The notes under the pieces are model-generated. The model searched no databases. It worked only from the letters and a program-made list of their open reading frames with translations, and was not told the origin of the DNA. The position numbers and the translations under genes are program-made. From assembly GCA_012839035.1 (NCBI GenBank), contig DUOB01000009.1:1-64000 (forward strand): a stretch of DNA of 64,000 bases, in the 5' to 3' direction. Numbering within the stretch: the first letter of the stretch is position 1; every line of letters starts with the position of its first letter. This stretch comes from Propionibacterium sp. (GTDB taxonomy: Bacteria; Actinomycetota; Actinomycetes; Propionibacteriales; Propionibacteriaceae). This document shows, in pieces, positions 24,026 to 32,587 of the stretch.

Positions 24026-25444
24026 CTAACCCTCGGACAGCAGGTTCTGCATGAGAAGGGCATAGGAGAACATGCTTCCGTCACCGAGGAACCGACGCAG
24101 GACCTTCTCCTTCGCCGCCAAGCCGAGGCGTTGCGCCACCCGTTCATCTGCGAGCAGGACATTGATCTCCGCACCCAGGGAGGCCAGGTCAGTGGGATCG
24201 GGGAGCAGCCAGCCGTCGATGCCGTGGGCGATCTGATTCTGGATGCCGCCGACCGCGCTCGCGATCACGGGGCGCGATTTCCACATCGCCTCCGTGACGG
24301 TCAGACCGAAGCCCTCGAAGAGGCTCTTCTGCACGACGGCATAGGCATAGCGCTGCAGCGCGTTGATGATGTACGCATTCTCATCCGTGTCGTCCATCGG
24401 AATCGAGAAGAGGTGCACGCGTCCCTTGGCGCTGTCGTCCAGGGCGTTGAATATGGTGCGGCAATCTGCGAGGACCTCCGCTCCTTCGGGGTCGTCGCTG
24501 ACCCCGTCCACCGCGGGACCGCACAGCACCAAGTGGGCATCCGGGGCCGTGACGTTGTCGAGGAACCCGCGCATGACACCTGACATGTCCTTGAGCCGGT
24601 CCCAGCGACTGACCTGGACGATCGCCCGGGCGCCCCGGGGGAGCGGGCCCCCCTCCGTGACGGCGTTGTCGAGCGCGCGTACGGCACCGGTGCTGCCGTC
24701 CCGGCGGGGAAACTCGACCAGGCCGTCCCGCTCACCCTCGAGCAGTCCCGCTTGGACAAGGACCTTCTCGACGACGTCGGCGGGGATGTCCATGTTCTTG
24801 GCGGTGAAAGGATCGATGCAGGGAGTGATCACCGCAATCTTGTGGAGTGGCACGGTCGGTGGTCGATAGAGCAGCCGGCTCACCACGACGCGGTCGGCGT
24901 GCTCGATGTAGGGAGCGAGGAACCGCCAACCTCTCGCCGTGTGCTCGTTCGGGTCGTCCCGACCTATGTGGCTGCGCCAGATGACGCGGGCTCCCAGCGC
25001 TTTGACGCCCTCAATGAGGCCAGCAGTCTGCGGGTCGTGGAGGACCACGAGGTCCCCTGGTTGGACCAGCGTGCGCAGGTGGTCGAGGTTGGCGGCCAGG
25101 ACCTGCTCATAGTTCGTGCGCTCGGCCTCGCCCAGTTCCCCGCCGTCTCCGGGTGAGCCGTGGAGGAGATTGTGCAGGCGCTTGGTGATGCCGAAAAAGG
25201 TGGGTTCCCCGTGGAGAACGAGCCATCGCGTGTCGATGCCGGTGGTGCGCCACAACGGCAGCAACGCCAGCAGCATCTCGGCGACGCCCCCGCCCGTGGC
25301 GGTCGCGTTCACGTGCCAGATCGTCTGACCGCTCAGTTCGTTTCGGGCGGCGTCCCAGGACTCCTGGACGTGGGACCAGCGATCCGTGCCCACGAGTTCG
25401 GCCAGTGGTGTGATGTCTCGTTGTGCAAGCTCGACTTCTTCCAT
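24026..25444 (-). CDS. treT: Trehalose synthase, TreT type (GT4 glycosyltransferase)
   Basis: A 472-residue GT-B glycosyltransferase. The N-terminal half carries 'IWHVNATATGGGVAEMLLALLPLWRTTGIDTRWLVLHGEPTFFGITKRLHN', a strong match to trehalose glycosyl-transferring synthase. The C-terminal half has 'ALVQVSRWDRLKDM'-like donor-site residues ('RAIVQVSRWDRLKDMSG') and the EX7E motif 'EGFGLTVTEAMW'. TreT joins NDP-glucose and glucose to make trehalose. Its substrates could come from the GlgC-like enzyme and glucose metabolism elsewhere in the window. Divergent from the HAD gene by 71 bp. Confidence 0.9.
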   Translation of the reverse strand: MEEVELAQRDITPLAELVGTDRWSHVQESWDAARNELSGQTIWHVNATATGGGVAEMLLALLPLWRTTGIDTRWLVLHGEPTFFGITKRLHNLLHGSPGDGGELGEAERTNYEQVLAANLDHLRTLVQPGDLVVLHDPQTAGLIEGVKALGARVIWRSHIGRDDPNEHTARGWRFLAPYIEHADRVVVSRLLYRPPTVPLHKIAVITPCIDPFTAKNMDIPADVVEKVLVQAGLLEGERDGLVEFPRRDGSTGAVRALDNAVTEGGPLPRGARAIVQVSRWDRLKDMSGVMRGFLDNVTAPDAHLVLCGPAVDGVSDDPEGAEVLADCRTIFNALDDSAKGRVHLFSIPMDDTDENAYIINALQRYAYAVVQKSLFEGFGLTVTEAMWKSRPVIASAVGGIQNQIAHGIDGWLLPDPTDLASLGAEINVLLADERVAQRLGLAAKEKVLRRFLGDGSMFSYALLMQNLLSEG

Positions 25445-25515
25445 CGAGCAAGTTTGCCCGGCCCGGCGGATTCGCGGGCGTGTTCCGTCGGTATTGACCG
25501 TGAGACTGTGGAGAC

Positions 25516-26190
25516 ATGGCCACTTTTGCTGGGTTTGTGTTCGATATGGATGGTGTGTTGACCGATACCGAGTCGTTGTGGGACGAGGTTCGGCGCGGGC
25601 TCGCCGAGGAGGCGGGGCGGCCTTGGCCCAAGGATGCGACGACCGCGATGATGGGGATGAGTACGCCGGAGTGGTCCACCTATCTCGTCGAAGCGGTCGG
25701 CCTGGCGGGACCGCCCGAGCGGGCTGCTGCTGAGGTGATCGACGCCATGGCTGCCCGCTATCAGCAGCATCTGCCCACCTTGCCAGGTGCGGTGCCGGCG
25801 GTCCGTCGTATTGCCGGGCTGATGCCCATCGGTCTGGCGTCCTCGTCCCCCCGACGGTTGATCGACACCGTGCTGGACGAGTTGGGGATCGATGAACTCT
25901 TCGCCGCGACCGTGTCGACCGAGGAGGTCGGGCGCGGGAAGCCGGCGCCCGACGGCTATCTGCGAGCGTGCGAGCTGATGGGGGCCGACCCTGCGCGATG
26001 CGCAGCGGTGGAGGACTCGAGCAATGGGTTGCGGGCCGCCCACGCGGCGGGGATGACTGTCATCGCCGTGCCGCACCCATGGCATGAACCCGCAGAGGAC
26101 GCCCTGGCGCTCGCAGCGGCGGTCCTGGAATCGCTGGACGAACTCGACGCTGCCCTGCTCGGACGGCTGGCGGGCGCGCGGTTGATCTGA
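25516..26190 (+). CDS. HAD-superfamily phosphatase (beta-phosphoglucomutase-like)
   Basis: A 224-residue HAD hydrolase. Motif I 'FVFDMDGVLTDTE' gives nucleophile Asp10 and Asp12. Motif II is 'IGLASSSPRR', motif III Lys in 'VGRGKPAPDGYL', motif IV 'CAAVEDSSNGLRAAHAAGM'. This is the subfamily IA with an alpha-helical cap. Substrates are typically sugar phosphates or phosphoglycolate. It is divergent from treT, so a sugar-phosphate role is plausible but unproven. Confidence 0.92.
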   Translation: MATFAGFVFDMDGVLTDTESLWDEVRRGLAEEAGRPWPKDATTAMMGMSTPEWSTYLVEAVGLAGPPERAAAEVIDAMAARYQQHLPTLPGAVPAVRRIAGLMPIGLASSSPRRLIDTVLDELGIDELFAATVSTEEVGRGKPAPDGYLRACELMGADPARCAAVEDSSNGLRAAHAAGMTVIAVPHPWHEPAEDALALAAAVLESLDELDAALLGRLAGARLI

Positions 26191-26215
26191 TGGCAGATGT
26201 GCCCGAACTGCCGGT

Positions 26216-26411
26216 GCTGGGGCGCTTGCACTTTGACCCGGCTGGTGGGCCAAAACACGAGGGCGCTGGGGTGCTTGCACTTTGATCCGTTTGGTGGGTC
26301 AAAACGCGAGGGCGCTGGGGTGCTTGCACTTTGATCCGTTTGGTGGGTCAGAACACGAGGGCGCTGGGGTGCTTGCACTTTGACCCGTCTGGCGGGTCAA
26401 AACACAAGGCC
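26216..26411. repeat. Four tandem 49-bp repeats, each holding a GGGTCAAA palindrome
   Basis: Units begin at 26216, 26265, 26314 and 26363, each 49 bp. Each contains a hairpin of the form TTTGAcCCg-TCTGG-cGGgTCAAA. The fourth unit is a perfect 9-bp-arm palindrome; units 2 and 3 keep pairing by G.T wobble. The array sits between the stop of the HAD gene (26190) and the 3' end of the convergent reductase (26460). A single related copy lies at 39904-39934. Confidence 0.9.
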
Positions 26412-26459
26412 TGGACCATCACCCATGGCGGGAGCGTCCAGACTGATTGGTTGCTCGGG

Positions 26460-27392
26460 TCAAGCGGTTGGATAGCTGGTCAGGATCCACCACAGCGTTT
26501 GGTTGTGCGGTGTCGGGATGCCGTGCTTGCGGCCGAGTGCCACCACTCGGCCGGCGAAGATGTCGACCTCGGTCGGCCGCCGGGCGAGCACGTCCTGATG
26601 CATCGACGTCCGGCCTTCGGCCGGCTGTCCGGTCAGAACCTTGTCCCAGGTCGCGCGGTCCTCATCACCGAGTTCGACGCCCTCGGCACCCCCGACCGCG
26701 ATGGCTTCGTCGATCAGCGCCCACATCAGATCCCGCGCCGGGCCCTCCTGCTGGAACGCGCCATAGGGGGCGTCCAGAACGGCGGTCGCCTGGTTGATGC
26801 CGACATTCACCATGAATTTCCACCACATGGCATGCTCCATGTCCGCTGGCGTCTCCCAGGCGAGACCAGCACGATCCAGTGCCCGCTGGACCCTGTGCGC
26901 CCGCTCGCTCGGCTGTCCGTCAGACCCGGCGAGCCCTGCCGGGTCTCCGAACGTCAGCCGACCCGCTTGACGGAATCGAACGTCGTGGCCGACGCGCTCC
27001 GCGTCCATCGCCAGAGCGATACAGGGCAGAACCCGCTCCGCGGCATCGAAGCGCTCGGCAATGACGCCCTCGCTGTCGAGCCCGTTCAGCACCGACAGGA
27101 ACGTGGTATGAGCACCCACCAGAGGAGCAACGGTCTCCAGGGCCTCCTCGAGCTGTTGATGTTTGACGGCCACCAGCACCAGGTCGGCGGGCGCATGGTC
27201 ACCCCCGTCGGTGTCCACGACATGAGCAGCCACTGGTTCGCCGTTCACCGTGAGCCCGGCCTCCGCGAGGCGGCGCGCACGCTCGCCCTTCGCGACGATG
27301 CGAACGCTGAAGCCGGCGCGGGCGAAGTGTGCGGCGTACATGGCGCCCATGGCCCCGGCGCCGACCACTGCTACGGACTCGATCTCGCTCAT
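26460..27392 (-). CDS. panE: Ketopantoate reductase family protein (PanE/ApbA-like)
   Basis: A 310-residue NADPH-dependent reductase. The N-terminal Rossmann motif is 'VAVVGAGAMGAMYAAHFARAG' (GxGxxG). 'ADLVLVAVKHQQLEEAL' contains the KH/K-type lysine of ketopantoate reductases. The C-terminal helical domain reads 'MWWKFMVNVGINQATAVLDAPYGA' with the second catalytic-type Lys, and ends 'PTEVDIFAGRVVALGRKHGIPTPHNQTLWWIL'. It may make pantoate for coenzyme A, but paralogues with other substrates are frequent. Start ATG 27392 ('MSEIESVAVVG') is chosen because an upstream in-frame start would read through a tandem repeat. Confidence 0.82.
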   Translation of the reverse strand: MSEIESVAVVGAGAMGAMYAAHFARAGFSVRIVAKGERARRLAEAGLTVNGEPVAAHVVDTDGGDHAPADLVLVAVKHQQLEEALETVAPLVGAHTTFLSVLNGLDSEGVIAERFDAAERVLPCIALAMDAERVGHDVRFRQAGRLTFGDPAGLAGSDGQPSERAHRVQRALDRAGLAWETPADMEHAMWWKFMVNVGINQATAVLDAPYGAFQQEGPARDLMWALIDEAIAVGGAEGVELGDEDRATWDKVLTGQPAEGRTSMHQDVLARRPTEVDIFAGRVVALGRKHGIPTPHNQTLWWILTSYPTA

Positions 27393-27418
27393 GTGCTGAA
27401 GATTAGTCCCGCCACACA

Positions 27419-27485
27419 CATTGTTCGGGACAGCAGTCCTCATTGTTCGGGACAGCAGTCCTCATTGTTCGGAACAGCTAGTCCT
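27419..27485. repeat. Three 22-bp tandem repeats upstream of the panE-like gene
   Basis: Unit cattgttcgggacagcagtc followed by ct, at 27419-27440, 27441-27462 and 27463-27485 (the last slightly diverged, 23 bp). They occupy the leader between the MFS gene end (27500) and panE-like start (27392). Regularly spaced direct repeats here could be operators; no protein is known. Confidence 0.8.
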
Positions 27486-27499
27486 CAGCGCACTGAGCG

Positions 27500-28672
27500 T
27501 CACGCCTGGTTCTGGGCGAGGCGCAGACGCCAGCCGATCAGCAGGATCACACCGCCCAGGAACGAGGGGATTCCGCCGGTGAGCATGGCCAGATTGTGGT
27601 CGACGCCATAGATCGGCATCCAGATCACGGGTGCCAGCGAAGCTCCACCGAACTGGACGGCCAACATCACCGACGTCGCACCGGAGCGGTTGGCCGGGGC
27701 AGAGGTCACCGCCAGCTGCTGGACCACTGCACGGGTCGCGGTGGAGGCGCTGCCGGCGATGACGAGGAACAGACAGACGAGGGCCAGCCCCGTCCAGCCA
27801 CCGATCAGAGCCGTAATGCCCAGGAGCGAGGCAAAGACGCCGAACACCAAATGTGCGAGTCCGCCGATCTGGAGTCGGCCATAGCGGTCCATCATGCTGC
27901 CCGACCAGCGCCCGGTTGCCAGTCCGGCGACGCCGAAGATCGCCAGGATCAGGCCGGTGACGGTGGGCCCGATACCGAATTCGTCGCGCAGATAGAGCAC
28001 GCCGATCACGACGACGACCATCAGCGTGAAGAACGACAGGGCGGCGGCGATCGAGGCCACCGCAAGCTGCCGGTTGGCCAGGGCCTTCCAGCGTTCCCTC
28101 TGGCTGCCCGTGAACGGCTCGCGCGCATTCTCCGGCGGCAGCGCCGCGAGCACGAACGACACGAGGGCGATCGCATAGAAGGCCAGCGGCCAGTGCAGAT
28201 CAGCCGCGATGCCACCGGCCAGCGGAGACATTGCCTGCCCCGTGGCCTGCATGGCCCCGAAGATGCCCAGCGAGCGACCGAGCATGTTGCGTGGGACCAG
28301 GTCGGTGATGGCTGCCACCAACACGGGGGTCGTGAAAGCGTTCGACGCACCCATCAGGATGCGGAACAGCGTGAAGAGCACGAAGCTGCCGGAGAAGTAC
28401 GCCACCCCGCAGCCGATGGCGGTCAGGGCATAGGCGATATAGCCCACCTGCACGGTGCGCTTGCGTCCCCACTTCTCGGCGAAGGTCCCGGACATGAGCA
28501 TCAGCATCGCGAACGGGATCAGATAGGAGGTCACAGCGGTGCTGGCCATCGCGGGGGACACATCGAAGGTGTCCGCGAGCTCCGGCACCATGGTGGCGAC
28601 GATGGGGGAACCGAAGGGACCGAGGAAGCCGCCCAGATAGAGGGGCCACAGGCGTCCGGCAGTTTTCGTCAT
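27500..28672 (-). CDS. Major facilitator superfamily transporter
   Basis: A 390-residue integral membrane protein with about 12 helices. The first half has 'LYLGGFLGPFGSPIVATMVPELADTFDVSPAMASTAVTSYLIPFAM', followed by the MFS loop motif 'FAEKWGRKRTVQVGYIAYA'. A cytoplasmic mid-loop 'PENAREPFTGSQRERWKALANRQ' separates the halves, and the second half repeats 'GRWSGSMMDRYGRLQIGG'. Probable drug or small-molecule H+-antiporter; the substrate is unknown. Confidence 0.93.
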   Translation of the reverse strand: MTKTAGRLWPLYLGGFLGPFGSPIVATMVPELADTFDVSPAMASTAVTSYLIPFAMLMLMSGTFAEKWGRKRTVQVGYIAYALTAIGCGVAYFSGSFVLFTLFRILMGASNAFTTPVLVAAITDLVPRNMLGRSLGIFGAMQATGQAMSPLAGGIAADLHWPLAFYAIALVSFVLAALPPENAREPFTGSQRERWKALANRQLAVASIAAALSFFTLMVVVVIGVLYLRDEFGIGPTVTGLILAIFGVAGLATGRWSGSMMDRYGRLQIGGLAHLVFGVFASLLGITALIGGWTGLALVCLFLVIAGSASTATRAVVQQLAVTSAPANRSGATSVMLAVQFGGASLAPVIWMPIYGVDHNLAMLTGGIPSFLGGVILLIGWRLRLAQNQA

Positions 28673-28708
28673 TGCCGCAGTCTAGGCATACTCGACGGCT
28701 ATCGAGCG

Positions 28709-29143
28709 TCAGCCTCTCCCGGTGCCCTTGCCCGGCGCCGGCTCGACAGGGCGACCGGCTCGTTTCCATGCGGAGAATCCGCCCTCCAGGTGGGCCACGT
28801 CGGTGCGTCCCATTTCCTTCAGGCTCCTCGCCGCGAGTGCCGAGCGCCAGCCGGATCCGCAATAGAGCACCAGTCTGCGGCCGTCGTCGAGTGCGGGTTT
28901 GAAATAGGGGCTCTCGGGATCCACCCAGAACTCCAGCATCCCGCGGGGTGCCCGGAATGCGCCCGGGATGACACCCTCCCGCTCCAATTCGCGCGGATCA
29001 CGGATGTCCACCAGCAGGATGCGGGGGTTGTCCAGCAGCGCGGTCGCTTCGGCCTGCGAGATGCAGTCGATCAGGGCGTTGGCCTCCGCCACCAGCGCGG
29101 CGGAACTCTTGGCCAGGGGAGTGCCCGGCTTGCGAGGGGTCAT
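28709..29143 (-). CDS. Rhodanese-like sulfurtransferase
   Basis: A 144-residue single-domain rhodanese. 'NPRILLVDIRDPRELEREGVIPGAFRAPRG' is the N-terminal half, and the active loop is 'LVLYCGSGWRSALAARSLKEMG' with the cysteine in CGSGWRS. Ends 'VAHLEGGFSAWKRAGRPVEP', typical. Start ATG 29143 is preferred because GGAGG lies 4-5 nt upstream; an upstream ATG at 29173 would overlap the PBP stop. Sulfur transfer or redox role; the PBP neighbour gives no hint. Confidence 0.92.
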   Translation of the reverse strand: MTPRKPGTPLAKSSAALVAEANALIDCISQAEATALLDNPRILLVDIRDPRELEREGVIPGAFRAPRGMLEFWVDPESPYFKPALDDGRRLVLYCGSGWRSALAARSLKEMGRTDVAHLEGGFSAWKRAGRPVEPAPGKGTGRG

Positions 29144-29165
29144 GCTGCCTCCGATCGGTGTGGGC

Positions 29166-31400
29166 TCAGCCACCTCGTTGGTTGCTGCTGCCCTGGCTCG
29201 TGCGGTTGGACGGGCTGGTGCGGGTGCTGTTGTTCCGGCTGTCCTGGCTGAAATCGCCGCTCACCTCGTCGCGGCCGGGCGTGGACACCCTTGTGAATCC
29301 GGTCTTGGGTCGGCCCTGCAGCGCGGCAGCCATCGCAGGTCGATAGATGTCCTGACCGACATCGCCGGAGCCCGAGCCCTCCATCCAATAGCGCGAATAG
29401 GGCAGGCGGATGTTCTTGAGGCTGGGGCGGCTGCGGTAATAGTTGCGGGACTTCCAATACGGATGCGTCTTGTCGATGGCGATCATGCTCGCGGTCGCGA
29501 CGGTGGGCGTATATCCCATGAACCACACCGCTTGGTTGGCGTCAGTCGTGCCGGTCTTGCCCGCCTGGGGATAGCCACCGGGAACGACCGCCCGCGTGCC
29601 GGTGCCGCCGGCCATCACGTTCTGCAGCAGGGCGTTCATCTGGTCGGCGACCTGGGGTTCGATCACCTGTCGGCAATTGGCGTCGGGGACCGGCAGGGGT
29701 TCGCCGTCGCGGTCCGTCATCCGTTCCAGGATCACGGGTTCACACATCTTGCCGCGGGCTGCGAAGGTCGCATAGGCGACGGCCATGGACAGCGGGCTCA
29801 CCTCCGCCGCACCGAGAGTGAACGACGGATAGTGCGAATAGTCGTTGAAGGAACCCGGCGAGGCGAGCTCGACCCCGAGCTTCTCGGTCATCCGGGTGGT
29901 GTTGCAGATGCCGGCCTGCCGCTCCAGTTGGACGAAATAGGTGTTCACCGAGTACGCCATTGCGCGCATCATGTTCATCGGACCGTGCACGCCGGTGGAG
30001 TTCGCGACGGGATAATCGGGGGATCGGAAGCTCCCTGCGCACGACTCGAACACTTGGCCCCTGAAGTTCATGTTCGGAGCTGCGTTGTAGCTCTGATTCA
30101 GGCTGATGCCTTCTTCCAGAGCGGCGGCGGCCGTGAATACCTTGAAGGTGGAACCGGGCTGATAACCCTCGGCGCCGCCCATGTCGTTGCCGGAGGCCGC
30201 TCCGCCCACCGCATAGTTGTAGTAAGTCTCACCCACCCCCACCTTGTCGCCCATCACGGGCCGGCTCTGTGCCATGGCGAGGATCTGTCCGGTGCCGGGT
30301 TCGATCATCGCCACGACCGAGATCACCGGGTCGCGTGGATCCAGCCGCGCATCGATGGCACGCTGCGCCGCGTCCTGGGTCCGGGCGTCGATCTTGGTGT
30401 CGATCGTGTAGCCGCCCCGTTTCAGGTTGGTCAGTCGCTCGGCAGGGGTCGCGCCGAACGCCGGCTGCTTCTCGATCGTGCGCTTCACGTAGTCGCAGAG
30501 GAAGGGATAGCGGGTCCCCACGCAGCCGTTCGTGAAGTGCCGCATCCGGGCGGAATCCCAGCCATAGCCCTTGGCCCACTCAGCCTCGTCGGGCGTCGCC
30601 CAGCCGAGTTCCACCATGCGGTTGAGCACCACATTGCGCCGTTCGAGGGCGATCTCCGGAAAACGGGTCGGGTTGGTGGCGACCGGGTTCTGCACGAATC
30701 CGGCCAGCATCGCCGCCTGCTGGATGTCGAGGTCCTTGGCCGACGTGTCGAAAAAATGCTGGGCCGCGGCCTCGACCCCATAGGCGCCATCGCCGTAATA
30801 GGCGATGTTCAGATAGCGCTCCAGGATCTCGTCCTTGGTCAGTTCCTTCTCGACGGCGATCGCGTAGCGCAGCTCCTGCACCTTGCGCGCGACGGTCCGG
30901 GCCTGTGCGCGGGCCACGCCCTCGCGGTCGTCCTTGGCTGCGGCAATGGAAACCTGGACCATCTTCACGTATTGCTGCGTGATCGACGACCCGCCCTGCA
31001 CCGAGGCGGAGCCTGCGGTGTTCCGCACGAGCGCGCGCAGCGTGGCCCGCACGTCGAGCGCCCCGTGGGCATAGAACCGGTGATCCTCGATCGCCAACTG
31101 GGCGCGCTTCATGTCCTCGCTGATCTCGTCGAGCGGGACATAGACCCGGTTCTCATCGAAGAAGTACGCCAACGTCTCGCCGTTGGCCAGTTTCACCTCC
31201 GAGCGCACCGCTTGCGGGGGCGTCAGGAAATCGATCGGGACGCTCTCCGAAGCGACGGCTGCCGCGTCCACCGCCGACTTGGAGGCGCTCACCAACGGCA
31301 GGAAGAGGCCGGCGACCAGCAGTCCGGCCAAGACGGACACGGCCAAGAACATCAAGGCATGCCACGTCTGCTTGGCCGTATCCCTCAACTGTCTCGCCAC
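29166..31400 (-). CDS. Class A penicillin-binding protein (transglycosylase/transpeptidase)
   Basis: A 744-residue bifunctional peptidoglycan synthase. An N-terminal helix 'ALMFLAVSVLAGLLVAGLFLP' anchors it. The GT51 domain follows: 'AIEDHRFYAHGALDVRATLRALVRN', 'QGGSSITQQYVKM', 'RKVQELRYAIAVEKELTKDEILERYLNIAYYG'. The transpeptidase domain has SxxK 'GSTFKVFTAAAALE' (about residue 416), SxN 'AYSVNTYFVQLE' and 'QAGKTGTTDANQAVWFMGY'. A Ser/Asn/Arg-rich tail of about 50 residues ends it. It builds glycan strands and crosslinks at the outer membrane face. Divergent from the sulfate transporter over about 155 bp. Confidence 0.95.
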   Translation of the reverse strand: MARQLRDTAKQTWHALMFLAVSVLAGLLVAGLFLPLVSASKSAVDAAAVASESVPIDFLTPPQAVRSEVKLANGETLAYFFDENRVYVPLDEISEDMKRAQLAIEDHRFYAHGALDVRATLRALVRNTAGSASVQGGSSITQQYVKMVQVSIAAAKDDREGVARAQARTVARKVQELRYAIAVEKELTKDEILERYLNIAYYGDGAYGVEAAAQHFFDTSAKDLDIQQAAMLAGFVQNPVATNPTRFPEIALERRNVVLNRMVELGWATPDEAEWAKGYGWDSARMRHFTNGCVGTRYPFLCDYVKRTIEKQPAFGATPAERLTNLKRGGYTIDTKIDARTQDAAQRAIDARLDPRDPVISVVAMIEPGTGQILAMAQSRPVMGDKVGVGETYYNYAVGGAASGNDMGGAEGYQPGSTFKVFTAAAALEEGISLNQSYNAAPNMNFRGQVFESCAGSFRSPDYPVANSTGVHGPMNMMRAMAYSVNTYFVQLERQAGICNTTRMTEKLGVELASPGSFNDYSHYPSFTLGAAEVSPLSMAVAYATFAARGKMCEPVILERMTDRDGEPLPVPDANCRQVIEPQVADQMNALLQNVMAGGTGTRAVVPGGYPQAGKTGTTDANQAVWFMGYTPTVATASMIAIDKTHPYWKSRNYYRSRPSLKNIRLPYSRYWMEGSGSGDVGQDIYRPAMAAALQGRPKTGFTRVSTPGRDEVSGDFSQDSRNNSTRTSPSNRTSQGSSNQRGG

Positions 31401-31555
31401 TCCGCCAGCTTAAGTCGGTTGTTCAAGAAGTCCGCCATGGATGCCCGGCAGCGTAATCGGATTGTTCCCGCATCCTGAGAGCCATAGCCCAGGATTATCG
31501 AGCCATTGAAGATCGTGATAGAACTGCGTGCGGTCGACGATCAAGGAGTACCCCT

Positions 31556-32587
31556 ATGTCCCCTCCTCGCGCAGCGGTCGCGCTGCTGCTCGTGCTCGCG
31601 CTCGTTGGCTGTGTTCCCGGCGGCGGTGCCAGCGACGTTCCGCGCCGGTTGGCTCTGGACTCCGGGACCGAGGGGACGCACACGACCCTCAACCTGTTTG
31701 CCTACGCGGTGCCGAAAGTCGCCTATGACGAGTTGGTGCCCGCTTTCGGGCGCACCTCGGGCGGTCGCGGCATCGCCATCCAGCAGTCCTTCGGCGCGTC
31801 TGGCGACCAGTCCCGCAAGGTCGCGGCCGGTGCGGCGGCGGACATCGTGAACTTCTCCGTGGAGCCGGACATCACGCGCCTGGTCGAGGCGGGTCTGGTC
31901 GATCCCGAGTGGCGCGCCGGGGCCCACGATGGCGTGCCCTACGGCTCCGTCGTGACCATCGTCGTCCGTGCGGGAAACCCGAAGAACATCCGTGACTGGG
32001 ATGATCTGCTGCGGCCCGGGATCGAGGTCGTGACGCCCAACCCCTTCTCATCGGGTGCGGCGAAATGGAACCTCCTGGCGCCCTATGCCGCGAAGTCCGA
32101 CGGGGGACGCGATCCGGCCGCAGGGCTGGCGTACGTCCGAGAACTCGTCCACAACCACGTCAAACTCCAGCCCAAGTCCGGCCGGGAGGCAACCGAAGCG
32201 TTTCTGCAGGGCACCGGGGACGTGCTGCTGAGCTATGAGAACGAGGCGTTGTTCATCGAGCGCAAGGGCGAGCCGGTCGAGCACGTCATCCCGGACGTCA
32301 CGTTCCGGATCGACAACCCGGCAGCCGTGCTCGCCGGCAGTCCCAACCGGGACGCCGCGCAGCAGTTCCTGGATTTCGTGAACTCCGCCGATGGCCAGCG
32401 CATCCTGGCCGAGACCGGTTTCCGTCCCGCCGACCCCGCCATCGCCCGGGAGTTCGCCACCGAGTTCGGGTCGCCGGACAAGCTCTGGTCGATCGATGAC
32501 CTCGGGGGCTGGCCGACGGTGGATGCGAACCTGTTCAAGGCCGGGAGTGGCTCGATCGCCCAGATCTATGAGGGAGCAGCCCGATGA
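31556..32587 (+). CDS. Sulfate/thiosulfate ABC transporter substrate-binding lipoprotein
   Basis: A 343-residue periplasmic-type binding protein. Signal peptide with lipobox 'LLVLALVGC' (Cys19). The sulfate-binding family pattern is seen: 'TLNLFAYAVPKVAYDELVPAFGRT', 'QSFGASGDQSRKVAAGAAADIVNFSVEPDITRLV', 'EVVTPNPFSSGAAKWNLLAPYA', 'GDVLLSYENEALF'. AAGGAG precedes ATG 31556. First gene of sbp-cysT-cysW-cysA, each pair overlapping by 4 bp. Confidence 0.95.
   Translation: MSPPRAAVALLLVLALVGCVPGGGASDVPRRLALDSGTEGTHTTLNLFAYAVPKVAYDELVPAFGRTSGGRGIAIQQSFGASGDQSRKVAAGAAADIVNFSVEPDITRLVEAGLVDPEWRAGAHDGVPYGSVVTIVVRAGNPKNIRDWDDLLRPGIEVVTPNPFSSGAAKWNLLAPYAAKSDGGRDPAAGLAYVRELVHNHVKLQPKSGREATEAFLQGTGDVLLSYENEALFIERKGEPVEHVIPDVTFRIDNPAAVLAGSPNRDAAQQFLDFVNSADGQRILAETGFRPADPAIAREFATEFGSPDKLWSIDDLGGWPTVDANLFKAGSGSIAQIYEGAAR

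Noticed and set aside
26060-26378. Small minus-strand frames through the 49-bp repeat array
   Set aside because: They merely translate the tandem repeat and differ in frame along it; no start context or family.
26216-26411. CRISPR array
   Set aside because: Units are contiguous 49-bp tandem repeats without unique spacers and no cas genes are present.
28968-31478. Plus-strand 836-codon frame opposite the class A PBP
   Set aside because: The minus strand has full GT51 and transpeptidase motifs; this frame has none.
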